DNA of 64,000 nucleotides from DP-19 sp036496285 (GTDB taxonomy: Bacteria; Desulfobacterota; Binatia; UTPRO1): contig DASXLI010000023.1 in the NCBI GenBank assembly GCA_036496285.1, positions 37,309-101,308 on the forward strand, given 5' to 3'. The translations under genes were made by a program, and so were the position numbers. Below the pieces are notes generated by a model. It did not search any database. It was not told the origin of the DNA and worked only from the letters and a program-made list of their open reading frames with translations. This document shows positions 1 through 10,200 of this stretch, one piece after another. Position 1 is the first letter of the stretch; each line of letters opens with the position of its first letter.

Positions 1-768
1 GCCCGCGTCGTGCGTGCCGAGGATGCACGCTTGCAGATCGTCGAGCGTGAACGGGCTCGCTGCCGGGCAGAGGCCGGGGAAGCCGAGATCCTCGAGCGTG
101 ATGCCGGTGCAGGCGCGTCGGAGCTGATCGTTCAGGCGGGTGACGGCTTGCGAGATCTGCCTGTCGGTCCTCGCGTCACCCGTGCCCGGAGGCACCGCGG
201 CGCGGCAGTTGACGCTCAATGGAATGCGACCCTTCACCTGCAGCTCGAGGCAGCGGTCGCGCGCACGCAGCACGCGGGCCACGTAGCTCTGGGCCTCGGC
301 GCCGATCTCGCTCTGGCAGCGCGCCGCGCCGTCGGAGAGCGCGTGCACGTTGGGGTACTCGGTCGCGACGTCCTGATCCACCATCGATTCCGACGAGTCG
401 GTGATGCACGTGACGAGGTTGTCGACGGAGAACGTGCCGCCATCCGGATCGCTGCACGCGCCCGGGAAGCCGAGGTTCTCGAGCGTGATGCTCTTGCACT
501 TGTTGACGAGCTGACGCGAGAGCCGCGACGTGGCGCGCTCGATCGCCTGGTCGCGCTTCGCCGTGTTGCACGCGCCTCCCTGCGCGATGTCGTTCTCGCA
601 GCGCAGGATCGCCTCGTGCTTCTGCTCCGCAAAGCGCGCGCTCTCCTCGCCGATGGACTCCTGGCAATTGGTCTCGCCGCTGCTCAACGCTTGCGCGGCG
701 CGTGGTGCGACGATCGGGAGCAACAGCATCGCAAGCGCGGCGAAGGTGAACGAGTAGAAGCGGCGCAT
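1..768 (-). CDS. Exported cysteine-rich repeat protein (3' end outside window)
   Basis: The frame is open from an ATG at 768 to the window edge (256 codons, no stop), so only the N-terminal part is visible. A GGAGG ribosome site lies 5 nt before the ATG. The protein starts with a signal peptide (Arg-rich start, hydrophobic core, likely cleavage after AQA near residue 27). Two copies of a roughly 110-residue module follow. Each begins with a Cys-Gln or Cys-Gln-like motif (NCQESIG, RCQSEIG), has a helical Cys-spaced stretch, and ends in a near-identical block (ITLENLGFPGAC and ITLEDLGFPGLC). The Cys pattern resembles the N-terminal modules of the proteins at 992-3475 and 7286-11215. Function is unknown. 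Export and disulfide bonding are inferred from the signal peptide and cysteines. Confidence 0.85.
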   Translation of the reverse strand, partial: MRRFYSFTFAALAMLLLPIVAPRAAQALSSGETNCQESIGEESARFAEQKHEAILRCENDIAQGGACNTAKRDQAIERATSRLSRQLVNKCKSITLENLGFPGACSDPDGGTFSVDNLVTCITDSSESMVDQDVATEYPNVHALSDGAARCQSEIGAEAQSYVARVLRARDRCLELQVKGRIPLSVNCRAAVPPGTGDARTDRQISQAVTRLNDQLRRACTGITLEDLGFPGLCPAASPFTLDDLQACILGTHDAG

Positions 769-812
769 GGGGGACCTCCGTGGGAAACGTGGCCAGGGAA
801 TCCGGCTGGGCG

Positions 813-841
813 AAGCTACAAACGCGCACTCTATTGGTCAA
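813..841 (-). promoter_or_regulatory. Sigma-70-like promoter for the gene at 1-768
   Basis: On the minus strand TTGACC (836-841) and TAGCTT (813-818) are separated by 17 nt. The predicted transcript would start about 40 nt before the ATG at 768. Seen by eye only. Confidence 0.5.
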
Positions 842-917
842 ACGCCGGGACGTGTTGCGTGCGGGCTCGTCACGCGGGTGCCATGGGGGATGCGCCAGCG
901 GCCGACGCAGCGCGCCG

Positions 918-953
918 AAAAAAAAAGCCCCCGGGCCGTGCGGGCCCGGGGGC
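918..953 (-). terminator. Intrinsic terminator after the gene at 992-3475
   Basis: An 11-bp perfect GC stem (arms 927-937 and 943-953, 5-nt loop) is followed on the minus strand by nine T (918-926). It lies 38 nt past the stop of the upstream cysteine-rich gene and separates it from the promoter of the next gene. Confidence 0.92.
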
Positions 954-991
954 TTCTCTCGGCCGGAAGGCCGAGGGCTAGGTGGGGCTAG

Positions 992-3475
992 TTATTGGAA
1001 CGTGGCCGTGTAGGGCAGCGACACGCGGCCGAGGCCCGGCAGGCCGGACACGTTGTTGATGGAGCTGCTGGACGTCGGAGGCACGCAGAAGAGCGCCCCG
1101 ACCGTTCCGGTGCCGACGCCGCCGCATGACGGATACGGCACGCCCGAAACCGTCACGCTGCCGCCGATTGCGCCGTTGTCGAGGAAGCAATCACGGAACT
1201 TCTCGAAGGCGCAGGTGTCTCCTGGCGCCGGGCAATCGGCGTCGGTGCCGCAGCCGCGGAACCGCTGGAGGTTGCAGAACTTCTCCAGCGGGCCGGCGGC
1301 GCACACCCCCTCGTTGCCGGTGACGCACGAGCCACCCGGACACTGCTCGTCGCAGCTGCCGCCCGGGCACTCGGAGGCGACGGTGCAGAGGGCGCCATCG
1401 TTTGCACCGCCGACGCAGCCGAACGCGCCCGTGCAGTTCAGGAAGGCGTTGCAGCCGCCGACGCAGGTGCTGGTCGGCGAGCAGATCAGATCGTCGCACT
1501 GGTTCGGCGCCGTCTGGGTGCCGGGGATGACGCAGCCACCGCCGGGGCACTCGCTGGCGGCGACGCATGCTGCTCCGACGTTCGTGCCGCCGACGCAGCG
1601 CCGTCCGCCGCAGATCGTGGCGCCGACCAGGACGCAATCGGCGTTCGTGGCGCACGGAGATGCCGCGGCGTTGTTGCAGGTATCGCAGAAGCACCTGTCG
1701 CTCGTCGTTCCCGGAGCGCGGCAGTTCGGGTTCGCCGCGCTGAGCGTACGAGTCTGGACACCCGTCGTGTAGTCGAGCGGGATCGGCAGGTTGCCGACGT
1801 TGGCGCCACCGAGCGGCGGGCAGTCGAAGCTGACGTCGCCGAACTCGTCGCTGTGGCCCATGACGATGCAGTTTTCACCGCCGTGCGGACCGCTGTCGCA
1901 CACTCCTGGGTGTCCGAGCTCCTCGATGCAGTTCGGACACGGATGATCGAGCGTCGGACCGATGAAGACGCGCGAGAGCAAGTTGATGTTGCTCTCCGTC
2001 GTGCCGCCTTCCACATCCACCGTGCCGGTGATCGGCGTCGTCATCTGGTTGCTGACGCAGACCGAGACGCCGCCGGCGGAGAGTGGGAGGGGCCCACCGA
2101 AGAAGAAGCTGCAGGTGCCGCCGGGGCCGGCCGCGCAAGAGCCGATCGGGCACTGGCTGTTCACGGTGCATGCGGCGCCGGAGTTGGTGCCGCCGGAGCA
2201 GTGCAGGCCCGTGCAATCGGGATCGCTGGTGCAGGCAAAGCGCGTGTCGAGGACGCAGCGGTGCGTGTTGAGCGACGCTCCGCCGGCGTTCGGCAGCGGA
2301 CCGGAGGTGTTGCAGACGCCGCAGGTCGACGCGTCGGGGTTGCTGCACGCGCTGATGGCGAGGGTCAGGCGGTTGTTCGACGGCGCGTGGCCGTCGTGCG
2401 ACTGGCCGGTCCAGCCGGTGTCGAGGTCGACGCCGGGGCCGTTCGCGTCGGTCCGCACGAGGGTCGGGCAGACGATGCCGGGGGTGGCCGTCGGGCACGG
2501 CGTCGCTGTGTTCTGCGGCGTCGAGTCGCACGGCGGCGGGTTCGGGTTCGTAACGCACTCTGCAGGGTACGTGCGCTGCGACGGAATCGACAGCGGATCG
2601 AGGCAGTCGGCCTTGAACTCGTTCACGCAGTCGACGCAGTCAACCAGATTCTGCAGCGAGTTGACCGCGCCCTTGCAGGAGAACCCGCCCGGGATCGTGA
2701 CGTTCGGGCAGGTCGTCGCGAAGCCGATCGCGCCGACCGTCTGGTCGTCGCCGTTGCCGCAGATCTTGTCGGCGCCGCCGCAGGCCTTGCAGATGCCCGC
2801 GATCTTCTTGGACTCGGCCTTGTTGATGGCGGGTACGGCCTTCAAGGCGTCGGGACACGGGCCGGTGACGGTGCCCTTCAGGACGCCGCCTTCACACTTG
2901 GAGAGCGCCTTGCTCTTCGCGCTGAGGAACTTGGCCGCGTTCTTGCCGATCGCGACCTGACACTTGTTGGCGTCGGAGCCCGGGGTGCTCGGCACGAGGT
3001 CGTCGTAGGAGAGCGAGATCGACTGATCGACCGCGGCATTGCCGACACAGATCAAGCAGTCATTGATGTCGCCGCAGGTCGTGATCGCGTTGTTGCACGA
3101 GCCCTCGAAGCTCGGGCAAGTAGAAGGCCAGCCGATCGAGGCGAGCGAGTCGTTGTCCCCCGCCGTGCTGCAGGTCTTGTCGGCACCGCCGCATTTCTTG
3201 TTGACGCCGGCGCGCAGCTTGCTGTCGGCCTTCACGATCTTGCCCGCTGCCGTCGGCTCGAGGAGGCAATCCTGCGGTGGGATCTTCCCCTTGACGATCG
3301 CCTCGTGGCACTTCTGCAGCGCCTTTGTTCTCGCCTGGACGTACTTCGACGTGTCCTTGGTGATCTCCTGCTGGCACTTCAGCGGATCGGCGTGCGCCGG
3401 AACTGCGAGCGCCAGCGACGCGACGAGCGCGGCGGCGATTCCCGCAAGACGTGCGAAACGCGACTGTTGGTTCAT
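992..3475 (-). CDS. Large exported cysteine-rich repeat protein
   Basis: 827 residues. A strong ribosome site (AAGGAGGAG) sits just before the ATG. The signal peptide is cleaved probably after AHA at about residue 29. Residues 33-310 hold two copies of a roughly 140-residue module starting KCQQEI / KCQVAI, with internal KKCGGADKTC and CKACGGADKIC motifs and CLIC/CVDC pairs. A short Pro/Thr linker (about 315-335) follows, then a domain opening with DLDTGWTG and running through many short Cys units of the form CxGGxNxGxxC...CPGGSC, ending in PGLGRVSLPYT. There are no CxxCH haem motifs and no membrane helix after the signal. It is probably an exported or surface protein with many disulfides. The C-terminal units resemble Myxococcus-type Cys-rich repeats, but the whole architecture is not one I can name. 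Confidence 0.88.
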   Translation of the reverse strand: MNQQSRFARLAGIAAALVASLALAVPAHADPLKCQQEITKDTSKYVQARTKALQKCHEAIVKGKIPPQDCLLEPTAAGKIVKADSKLRAGVNKKCGGADKTCSTAGDNDSLASIGWPSTCPSFEGSCNNAITTCGDINDCLICVGNAAVDQSISLSYDDLVPSTPGSDANKCQVAIGKNAAKFLSAKSKALSKCEGGVLKGTVTGPCPDALKAVPAINKAESKKIAGICKACGGADKICGNGDDQTVGAIGFATTCPNVTIPGGFSCKGAVNSLQNLVDCVDCVNEFKADCLDPLSIPSQRTYPAECVTNPNPPPCDSTPQNTATPCPTATPGIVCPTLVRTDANGPGVDLDTGWTGQSHDGHAPSNNRLTLAISACSNPDASTCGVCNTSGPLPNAGGASLNTHRCVLDTRFACTSDPDCTGLHCSGGTNSGAACTVNSQCPIGSCAAGPGGTCSFFFGGPLPLSAGGVSVCVSNQMTTPITGTVDVEGGTTESNINLLSRVFIGPTLDHPCPNCIEELGHPGVCDSGPHGGENCIVMGHSDEFGDVSFDCPPLGGANVGNLPIPLDYTTGVQTRTLSAANPNCRAPGTTSDRCFCDTCNNAAASPCATNADCVLVGATICGGRRCVGGTNVGAACVAASECPGGGCVIPGTQTAPNQCDDLICSPTSTCVGGCNAFLNCTGAFGCVGGANDGALCTVASECPGGSCDEQCPGGSCVTGNEGVCAAGPLEKFCNLQRFRGCGTDADCPAPGDTCAFEKFRDCFLDNGAIGGSVTVSGVPYPSCGGVGTGTVGALFCVPPTSSSSINNVSGLPGLGRVSLPYTATFQ

Positions 3476-3871
3476 GACTCTCCTCCTTGGTTCACTGCGT
3501 CGGCTTCACCCGCGGGTCGCGCACGGACACGATCGAGCGGGAACGGTTGCCTCCGGGGGCGTCTCGATTCCGGCACATTGGCCCTCGGCGCCTCCACGTG
3601 CCTATGGGAAAAACTCGCGACGGCACACGCAAACGCACTTCTCATGACATCGGCTGCTCGAGAAACGGCACGCAGAGGGCTCGGCGATGAGCGTAGGCTA
3701 GCGTTTCAAACGTTGTCAAGAAAAAAAGCGAGTTTGCGGCTCCGGATGACGTGAGAAGTGTGGGGTCGCAACGGCGCGCGCAACGCGTCGATCGACGACG
3801 CACCGCGCGACCGCCATGCGCTCCAGGCGGCTTGCAGGTGAGCGCGGATCGGGCCACCCTTCGGTCGCGCG
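3476..3871. other. Intergenic region between divergent genes
   Basis: This 396-bp stretch separates the minus-strand cysteine-rich gene from the plus-strand membrane-TPR gene. It holds the promoter described separately and an apparent 5' leader of about 200 nt for the minus-strand gene. Short open frames here have no start context or recognisable protein features. I saw no promoter for the plus-strand gene that I would defend. Confidence 0.6.
3690..3719 (-). promoter_or_regulatory. Promoter for the gene at 992-3475
   Basis: On the minus strand a consensus -35 TTGACA (3714-3719) is followed after 18 nt by TACGCT (3690-3695). Transcription would begin near 3683, giving a leader of about 205 nt before the ATG at 3475. 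Confidence 0.6.
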
Positions 3872-6424
3872 ATGGCCTCCCGATCCTCACGACGCCGGCG
3901 TCAGGGCGGCGGCGCCTCCCAGGCGGCCACCGTGGCTGTCGCGCCGCCCGCCCGGCGGCAGCCGGCGCGGGAGCCGTTCGCCGCGCCGCCGGTGACCGAG
4001 CCGGCGCGGCCGTGGGAGCGCTGGCTGCCGATCGCCCTCGTCGTGCTCGCGACTGCGGTCGCGTACGTCCCGACGCTGCGGAACGGCTTCGTCGACTTCG
4101 ACGATCAGACGAACCTCACCGAGAATCCCTTCTTCCGGAGCTTCGACGCGACCTCGCTGCGCTGGATGCTCACCAACATCGACGGCCACTACCTGCCGCT
4201 GACCTGGCTGTCGTACGCGGTCGACTTCCAGATCTGGGGGATGAATCCGGTCGGCTATCACCTGACCAATCTCCTGCTGCACCTCGCGAACGCCATCGCA
4301 TTCGCCCTGCTCGGCGTGCGGCTCCTTTGCGTCGCCGTCCGCATCCCACGCGAGCGTGCGCCGCGTGCGCTGTGGATCGCGGCCGCGATCGCCGCCGGCC
4401 TCTTCGCGCTGCACCCGCTGCGCGTCGAGTCGGTCGCCTGGGCGACCGAGCGGCGCGACGTGCTCTCCGGCCTCTTCTTCCTGCTCGCGCTCGAGGCCTA
4501 CGTCCGCTTCCATGCCGCGCGGCGCGACGGCATCGCGTGGTCGGCGCTCGCCTGGTACCTGCCGTCGCTGCTGGCGAAGCCGGTTGGCATGGGCCTGCCG
4601 CTCGCGCTCGTCGCGCTCGACTTCTATCCGCTCGGACGGCTGCGTGGCGCGCCGCGCACCCGCGGACCGGCGGCGCAGCGCGAGCGGCGCGCCGTGTGGA
4701 TCGAGAAGATCCCGTTCGTGCTGCTCGGCCTCGGCGCCGCGGTGCTCGAGGGTATCGCCGAGCGCTCTGCCGCCACCTTCTACACGCTCGCGCAGCACGG
4801 CATCCCGGGACGGATCGGCCAGGCGTTCTACGCGCTGGCGTTCTACCTCGCGAAGACGGTCGTGCCGGTCGGCCTCTCGCCGCTCTATCAGCTTCCGGTC
4901 GGCTGGCAGTTCATGCGCGGCGACGTTTTCGCCTCGATCGGCTTTGTCGTCGCCGTGGCGGCCGTGCTCTTCGCCTTGCGGCGGCGGGTGCCCGCGCTCC
5001 TCACCGCGGCCGCGGTCTACGTTGCGATGCTCGCCCCGGTGCTCGGCTTCGCGCAGGCGGGGCCGCACATCACCGCCGACCGCTACAGCTATCTCGCGAC
5101 GCTCGGCTGGGCCGTCGTCGTGGCGGGCGCCATCTTCGAGCTGGATCTCGCCGCGCGCGCCGGCCGGCGGCCGCCGCTGTCGTTCGGCACGGCGACCGGC
5201 GTGGCGAGCGCCGTGATGGTCGTGCTCGCCGTGCTCACCTGGCGCCAGATCGGCGTCTGGCACGACTCGGAAACGCTCTGGCGCACCGCGGTCGCCGCCG
5301 ACGACCAGTGCTACGTGTGCCTCAACAATCTCGGCAACGCGCTGATTCGCGCCGGGCGGAACGCCGAGGCGCCGCCCTACTTCGAGGCGGCGATGCGCGT
5401 GCAGCCCGACAGCTCCGACGCCCACGTCAACCTCGGAGTGGTCGCGATGCAGCAGGGTCGCGACGCCGAGGCGCGCCGTGAGTTCGAGCGCGCGCTGGCA
5501 ATGGAGCCGACGCACGCGGTCGCCAACACCAACCTCGCGAAGCTGATCATGGACGACGACGTCCAGGCGGCGATCGCGCACCTGCGGACCGCGCTGCAGC
5601 GCGAGCCGGACATGGCGGAGGCGCATACCAGTCTCGGTCTCGGGCTGATGAACACGGGCGACATGGCCGGCGCCGAGCGCGAGCTGCGTCGCGCCGTCGT
5701 GCTGCAGCCCGACTTCGCGATCGCCCGCAACAACCTCGGCGTGTACTTCTTCAAGCAGAGCCAGCCCGACGAGGCCGCGCGCGAGTTCCAGCGCGCCGCC
5801 GAGCTCGATCCGAGCTTCGCGGAGCCGCGCTACAACCTCGCGCTCGTGCTCGCCAGCCAGGACCGCAGCGAGGAGGCGATCGTGGCGCTGCGCGAGGCGG
5901 TGCGCATCCGGCCCGCGTACCCCGGCGCGCAACAGAAGCTGATCGAGCTCCTGGTCGTGACCGGACGTGACGACGAGGCGCGCGCGCAGAGCGCCGTCGC
6001 CACGCAGGCGATACCCGACGGCAACGCGCCCGCGGCGCTGGCGCTGGCGTACATGCAGGCGGGAAAGGCGCGCGAGGCGATCGCCGAGCTCCGCGCGCTC
6101 CTCGCCAAGGATCCCGACAACGCCGACAATACGAGCACGCTCGCGTGGATGCTCGCGACGACCGGCGACGCCAGCCTGCGCGACGGCAAGACGGCGGTTG
6201 CGCTCGCCGAGCGCGCCGTCGCAGCCGCCGGCGACGCCGTCGACGCCGACCGTCTCGACACCCTCGCCGCCGCCTACGCCGAGGTCGGCCGTTTCGACGA
6301 GGCCGTCGCAACCGCGCAGCGCGCCCGGAGCATCGCGGAGACCGCCGGCAGCGCCGATCTCGCCCACGAGATCGCCGAGCGCCTCGCCCTCTACGAGCGC
6401 CGCCAGCCGTACCGCGTCGACTAG
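3872..6424 (+). CDS. Membrane-TPR protein, TMTC/glycosyltransferase-39-like
   Basis: 850 residues. A basic, Pro-rich cytoplasmic tail of about 48 residues leads into a multi-helix membrane region (first helix about 50-70, last ending near 450). The first loop carries the family's acidic motif (FVDFDDQTN) followed by HYLPLTWLSY and GYHLTNLLLH. Residues from about 470 onward form around ten tetratricopeptide repeats (e.g. NNLGNALIRAGRNAEA). This matches the TMTC-like architecture of membrane O-mannosyltransferase-type proteins with C-terminal TPRs. In bacteria the substrate is unknown. Two paralogues lie at 23.5-27.8 kb. It is a single gene facing away from the cysteine-rich gene upstream. Confidence 0.82.
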   Translation: MASRSSRRRRQGGGASQAATVAVAPPARRQPAREPFAAPPVTEPARPWERWLPIALVVLATAVAYVPTLRNGFVDFDDQTNLTENPFFRSFDATSLRWMLTNIDGHYLPLTWLSYAVDFQIWGMNPVGYHLTNLLLHLANAIAFALLGVRLLCVAVRIPRERAPRALWIAAAIAAGLFALHPLRVESVAWATERRDVLSGLFFLLALEAYVRFHAARRDGIAWSALAWYLPSLLAKPVGMGLPLALVALDFYPLGRLRGAPRTRGPAAQRERRAVWIEKIPFVLLGLGAAVLEGIAERSAATFYTLAQHGIPGRIGQAFYALAFYLAKTVVPVGLSPLYQLPVGWQFMRGDVFASIGFVVAVAAVLFALRRRVPALLTAAAVYVAMLAPVLGFAQAGPHITADRYSYLATLGWAVVVAGAIFELDLAARAGRRPPLSFGTATGVASAVMVVLAVLTWRQIGVWHDSETLWRTAVAADDQCYVCLNNLGNALIRAGRNAEAPPYFEAAMRVQPDSSDAHVNLGVVAMQQGRDAEARREFERALAMEPTHAVANTNLAKLIMDDDVQAAIAHLRTALQREPDMAEAHTSLGLGLMNTGDMAGAERELRRAVVLQPDFAIARNNLGVYFFKQSQPDEAAREFQRAAELDPSFAEPRYNLALVLASQDRSEEAIVALREAVRIRPAYPGAQQKLIELLVVTGRDDEARAQSAVATQAIPDGNAPAALALAYMQAGKAREAIAELRALLAKDPDNADNTSTLAWMLATTGDASLRDGKTAVALAERAVAAAGDAVDADRLDTLAAAYAEVGRFDEAVATAQRARSIAETAGSADLAHEIAERLALYERRQPYRVD

Positions 6425-6596
6425 CGTCAGCGCCCCCGCGCCGCGTCCGTTCGGTTTGGGCAACGGTTGCCGGCAGAAGGTAGCCGAATCAAGGCTAGAG
6501 ACATGCCACGCCGTTTACGTCAGCTCGCTCTCTCGTTGTCGACTCCCTGCGGCTGGCGGCGGTGCGCGTGCCGCCGCGGGACGGAAGCTTGCTTCG

Positions 6597-7212
6597 AATC
6601 CAGGCCTGCCGCGCGTCTCGCGGGTCTCGTTCGCGCCGTGCCCGCGCACGTGACCTCCGGCTGCGGTCCGATGTGCCGTCGCTCCGCAGCGTGCGGATCG
6701 TGCGAGAAGTCGAGCATACTTTCCGTGCGGGATGCGAGCGGCCCGGATTCCGTCTCGTGGACTACTCCCTACAGGGCAATCACGCGCATCTCATAGTGGA
6801 GACGCACGATCGTCGGACGCGCGGTCGCGGCATGATGGCCGTCAGCGCGCGCCTCGCCCGCGCCGTCAATCGGGTCGCGGGACGGAATGGACACGTTCTG
6901 GCGGATCGCTACCGTGTACGCCTCCCGCCAACGCCCACAGAGGTGCGCGCCGCGCTTCGCTATGTATGCTGAACGCGCACCGCATGCGACGCGCGGCCGT
7001 GCTGGGCTCCGTCGCGCCGTTCAGCTCGATCCGGCGTCTTCGGCCCGGTGGTTCGACGGCTGGAAGCGGGGGAAAGGGCGCGATGCGGATAGGCGCGGTC
7101 GATGGTGGCGAAGAGGTCTCACTCGTGCGCCCGGCGGTCGCCCGGGCGCGGACGTGGCTCCTGACGGTCGGCCGTTACGGACTGCTCTTTCCGCCGGAGG
7201 TTCCTGGCTGGC
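6597..7212 (+). pseudogene. Decayed REP-associated tyrosine transposase (RAYT, IS200-like)
   Basis: Recognisable RAYT segments occur in order but in different frames. GLPRVSRVSFAP (about 6603) is followed by HVT in a second frame, then LRLRSDVPSLRS through the metal-binding NHAHLIVE and DRYRVRLPPTPTEVRAALRYV (about 6655-6970) in a third. LNAHR (about 6966), LDPASSARWFDGWK (about 7028) and ARTWLLTVGR...PPEVPG (about 7140-7212) follow, again with frame changes. At least three frameshifts and a stop after RYVC break it. The HxH motif of Y1 transposases is intact, while the downstream catalytic Tyr region lies in another frame. It is probably inactive and seems a remnant of a domesticated REP transposase between the two cysteine-rich genes. 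Confidence 0.85.
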
Positions 7213-7237
7213 GGCTCCGAAAGGTTAGCCAGCGGGG

Positions 7238-7271
7238 GCGTGGAGCACACGCCGTCATGCGTGCTCCACGC
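7238..7271 (-). terminator. Hairpin downstream of the gene at 7286-11215
   Basis: Perfect 11-bp stem (arms 7238-7248 and 7261-7271, 12-nt loop) 14 nt past the stop codon. There is no T-tract on the minus strand, so termination would be factor-assisted. Because it also flanks the RAYT remnant, it could instead be a REP-type palindrome. Confidence 0.5.
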
Positions 7272-7285
7272 TCTCACTTTCCTGC

Positions 7286-10200
7286 TTACGGACAGGTGGT
7301 GCCACAGGCGTCCGAGGGGAATTTCTTCGTATAGTGGTGTGGCACGACGATGATCCCCTCGCCGGGGAGGCCGGACGTCTGGTTCACCGCGACGCTCGAC
7401 GTCGGAGGAATGCAGAAGCTGTTCACCGACGTGCCGGACGAGTCGTTCACGACGAAGGTCCCCGCCTGTCCCTGCAGGTCGATCGGGAAGACGTGGCATG
7501 GCTCGAAGATGAACTGACAGGTCTGGCCGCACTGGCAGTTCGCGCAGGTGCCGGGCGGCACGCAGAGCGGTGGATTGCAGTCCGCGTCGACGTTGCAGCC
7601 TCGGAACGTGTCGATGCTGCACTGACCGACCGTCGGGCCGAGCGCGCACTCGCCGACGCCGGTCTGCTGGCCGCTCTGCTGGATACAGAGCGGAACGCAG
7701 GTGCTGCCGGGGCACTGGCTGTCGGCGCTGCACGTCTCGGCGGCGTTCGGGCCGCCGGCGCAGGCGAGGTCGCAGTTGTTGGGCTTGGTGGCGATGCCCG
7801 GACGTCCGCAGCTATTACCGGTCCCGCATACCGCGGGCGGACAGAGTTGGCCGTCGTTGGCGCCGCCGATGCAGCGGGTTGCGCCGCAGATGCCGCCCGC
7901 GCCGCACTCGGCGTGGCTCGCGCAAGGCGCGTTCGGCGTCGGGCCGCCGGCGCAGGTGTCGCAGGGGCAGTCGTACTGGGTGAAGCCGGCGGCGGTGCAC
8001 GGGATCGTCGCGTTCTTGATGCTCTGACCGGTGGTCGTCGGCAGGAAGCGGATGTCGAGGCCGCCGCCCGAGACGTTCGCGGCGTTGTCGGGCGGGCAAT
8101 CGCGCGACATCGGTCCGAAGTTGCTGATGCCCTCGATGGTGCACGCCTGGTTGATCGCCCCGCCGCCGCTGCACGTCCCGGCCGCGCCGACCTGATTCAT
8201 GCATGCCACGCCGGTGCAGTTGCAGCGCGGGCAGGGCGCGTCGACGGCGGTCGCGAGGTGCACGCGCGACAGGAGATAGGTGAAGGTCTCGCTCGCGCCG
8301 CTCATGACGTCGATCGTGCCGGTGATCGGGCGCGGGAAGAAGCTCGTGACACAGACGGGTACGCCGCCCGAGGAGAGCGGCAGCGGCGCGCCGAGGAAGC
8401 CGCCGCAGCGGCCGTTCGATCCGCAATCCGCGTCCTTCGTACACGACATACGCGCGTTCAGCTCGCAGCGGTAGCCGTACTTGCCGCGGCGCGGGCCGGT
8501 GAGCTGACAGCTCGTGTCGAGGATGCCGTCGCAGTCGTAGAGCAGGGCGTCGAAGTCGGTGTTCGACACGGTCGCGGTGTTCATCGACGTCCCGGTCCAG
8601 CCGTTGTCGAGCCGGCCCTTGTCGAAGAGCGTCCGCAGCTGGCCCTTGGCGCACGTGCAGGCGAAGGCGTCTCCCGGGCTCTGACCGGGCGCGATGCACT
8701 GGGTCGGATCGCAGAGCGCGCCGCCGCCCGACGGCGCCGTCGGATCGCACTGCTCTCCCGGCAGGTTCACGACGCCGTTGCCGCACGTCCCGAGCGGCGT
8801 CGCGGTGGCGGTCGGTGTGGAGGTGCCGCCATTCGTCGGCGTCGGCGTGCGAGTCGGGGTGCGGATGGGAGTCGGCGTCACGGCACCGCCGGGCGTGGGT
8901 GTCGGCGTCAGGCTCGTCGCCGTCGGCAACGGGAAGAGCATCGCCGTGCCCGGAAGGGTGAGCCGCCCGAGACCGGGCAGGCCGGCGACGCCATTCACGG
9001 ACGCCGACGTCGTCGGGGGAATGCAGAAGAGCGAGCCGAGCGACGGGTGCGAGACGTTCGCGACGGGCGGATCGGGATTGCCCTGCGCCTCGACCGTGCC
9101 GCCGATCTGGCCGTTGTCGGTGAAGCACTCACGGAAGCGGCTGGTCGTGCAGGTGTCGCCCGGCTTCGGGCAGTCCCCGTCGTTCTGGCAGCCGCGGAAG
9201 GTCTCCACGGCGCAGAACTGCTCGAGCGGACCGCTCTGGCACACGCCCTCGTTCACGCTGTCGTTGTCCGGCGGTGTGTTCGGCGTGCAGTTGAGGTCGT
9301 CGCACTGGTTCGACTGGGTCGCCTGGCCGGCTCGCCCGCATGCTCCGCCCGGACACTGGGAGGGGGCCGTGCACGGCGCGCCGACATTGCTGCCGCCGCG
9401 GCAGCGGGTCCCGCCGCAGATGCCCGGCTGGCCGCCGCTCATCGGACAATCCGCGTTGGTTCCGCAGGGCTCGCCGACGGCATCGTTGCAGGTGTCGCAG
9501 AAACACGATTTGCCGCCGAACCCCGGTGCGGTGCAGGGCGGGTTCGCGGACGACAGCGTGCGCGCTTGCGTGCCGGTCGAGAGCGCGAGCGCGAGCTGCA
9601 ACGTGCCGATGTTGCCGGCGGGATCCGGAGGACAATCGAAGCTTGTCGATCCGAAAAGCGCACTGGTGCCGTTCACCGTGCAGGCGAGCCCGTCGCGCGG
9701 ACCGCCGGTGCACGACGCGGTCGAGCCGAAGCCGCCGCTGCCGCAGATGGGACACGGCTGGCTCACCGCGACGCCGGTGTGCACGCGAGAGGTGAGGCTC
9801 ACGTTCGTTGCCGACGAGCCGCCGTTCACGTCGGCGGTGCCGCTGACGGCGCCGAGCACCTGGTTGATGACACATACCGGCACGCTGCCCGACGACAACG
9901 GCAGTGGCGCGCCGAAGAAGAACACGCACGTGCCGTGGCCGGTGCAGTTGCCGTCGCTCGCGCATTGGATGGACGTGTCGCCGGTGCAGCGGTGGTTGTT
10001 CGCGGCCGTGCCGCCGTTGTTTGGGATCGGGCCGTTCACCGCGCACGTGCCGCAGCTCGGCGAGCTGCCCGCGCAGCCGCTCACCGCGAGCGTGAGGACG
10101 CCGTCGTTGATTACCCTGCTGTCGTGCGCCACCCCGGACCAACCCGTGTCGAGATCGGCGGCGTCGCCGTTCGCCTCGAACGTGAGCGAGCTCGGACAGC

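Noticed and set aside
176..841. A minus-strand frame of 221 codons overlapping the first gene.
   Set aside because: It is out of frame with the real protein, which starts at 768 with a signal peptide and runs off the window edge.
1853..3754. A 633-codon plus-strand open frame over the gene at 992-3475.
   Set aside because: Arg/Val/Ala-rich shadow of the true minus-strand gene, which has a signal peptide and ribosome site.
3887..6463. An 858-codon minus-strand frame opposite the first membrane-TPR gene.
   Set aside because: The plus-strand frame has membrane helices and TPRs; the antisense frame is low-complexity.
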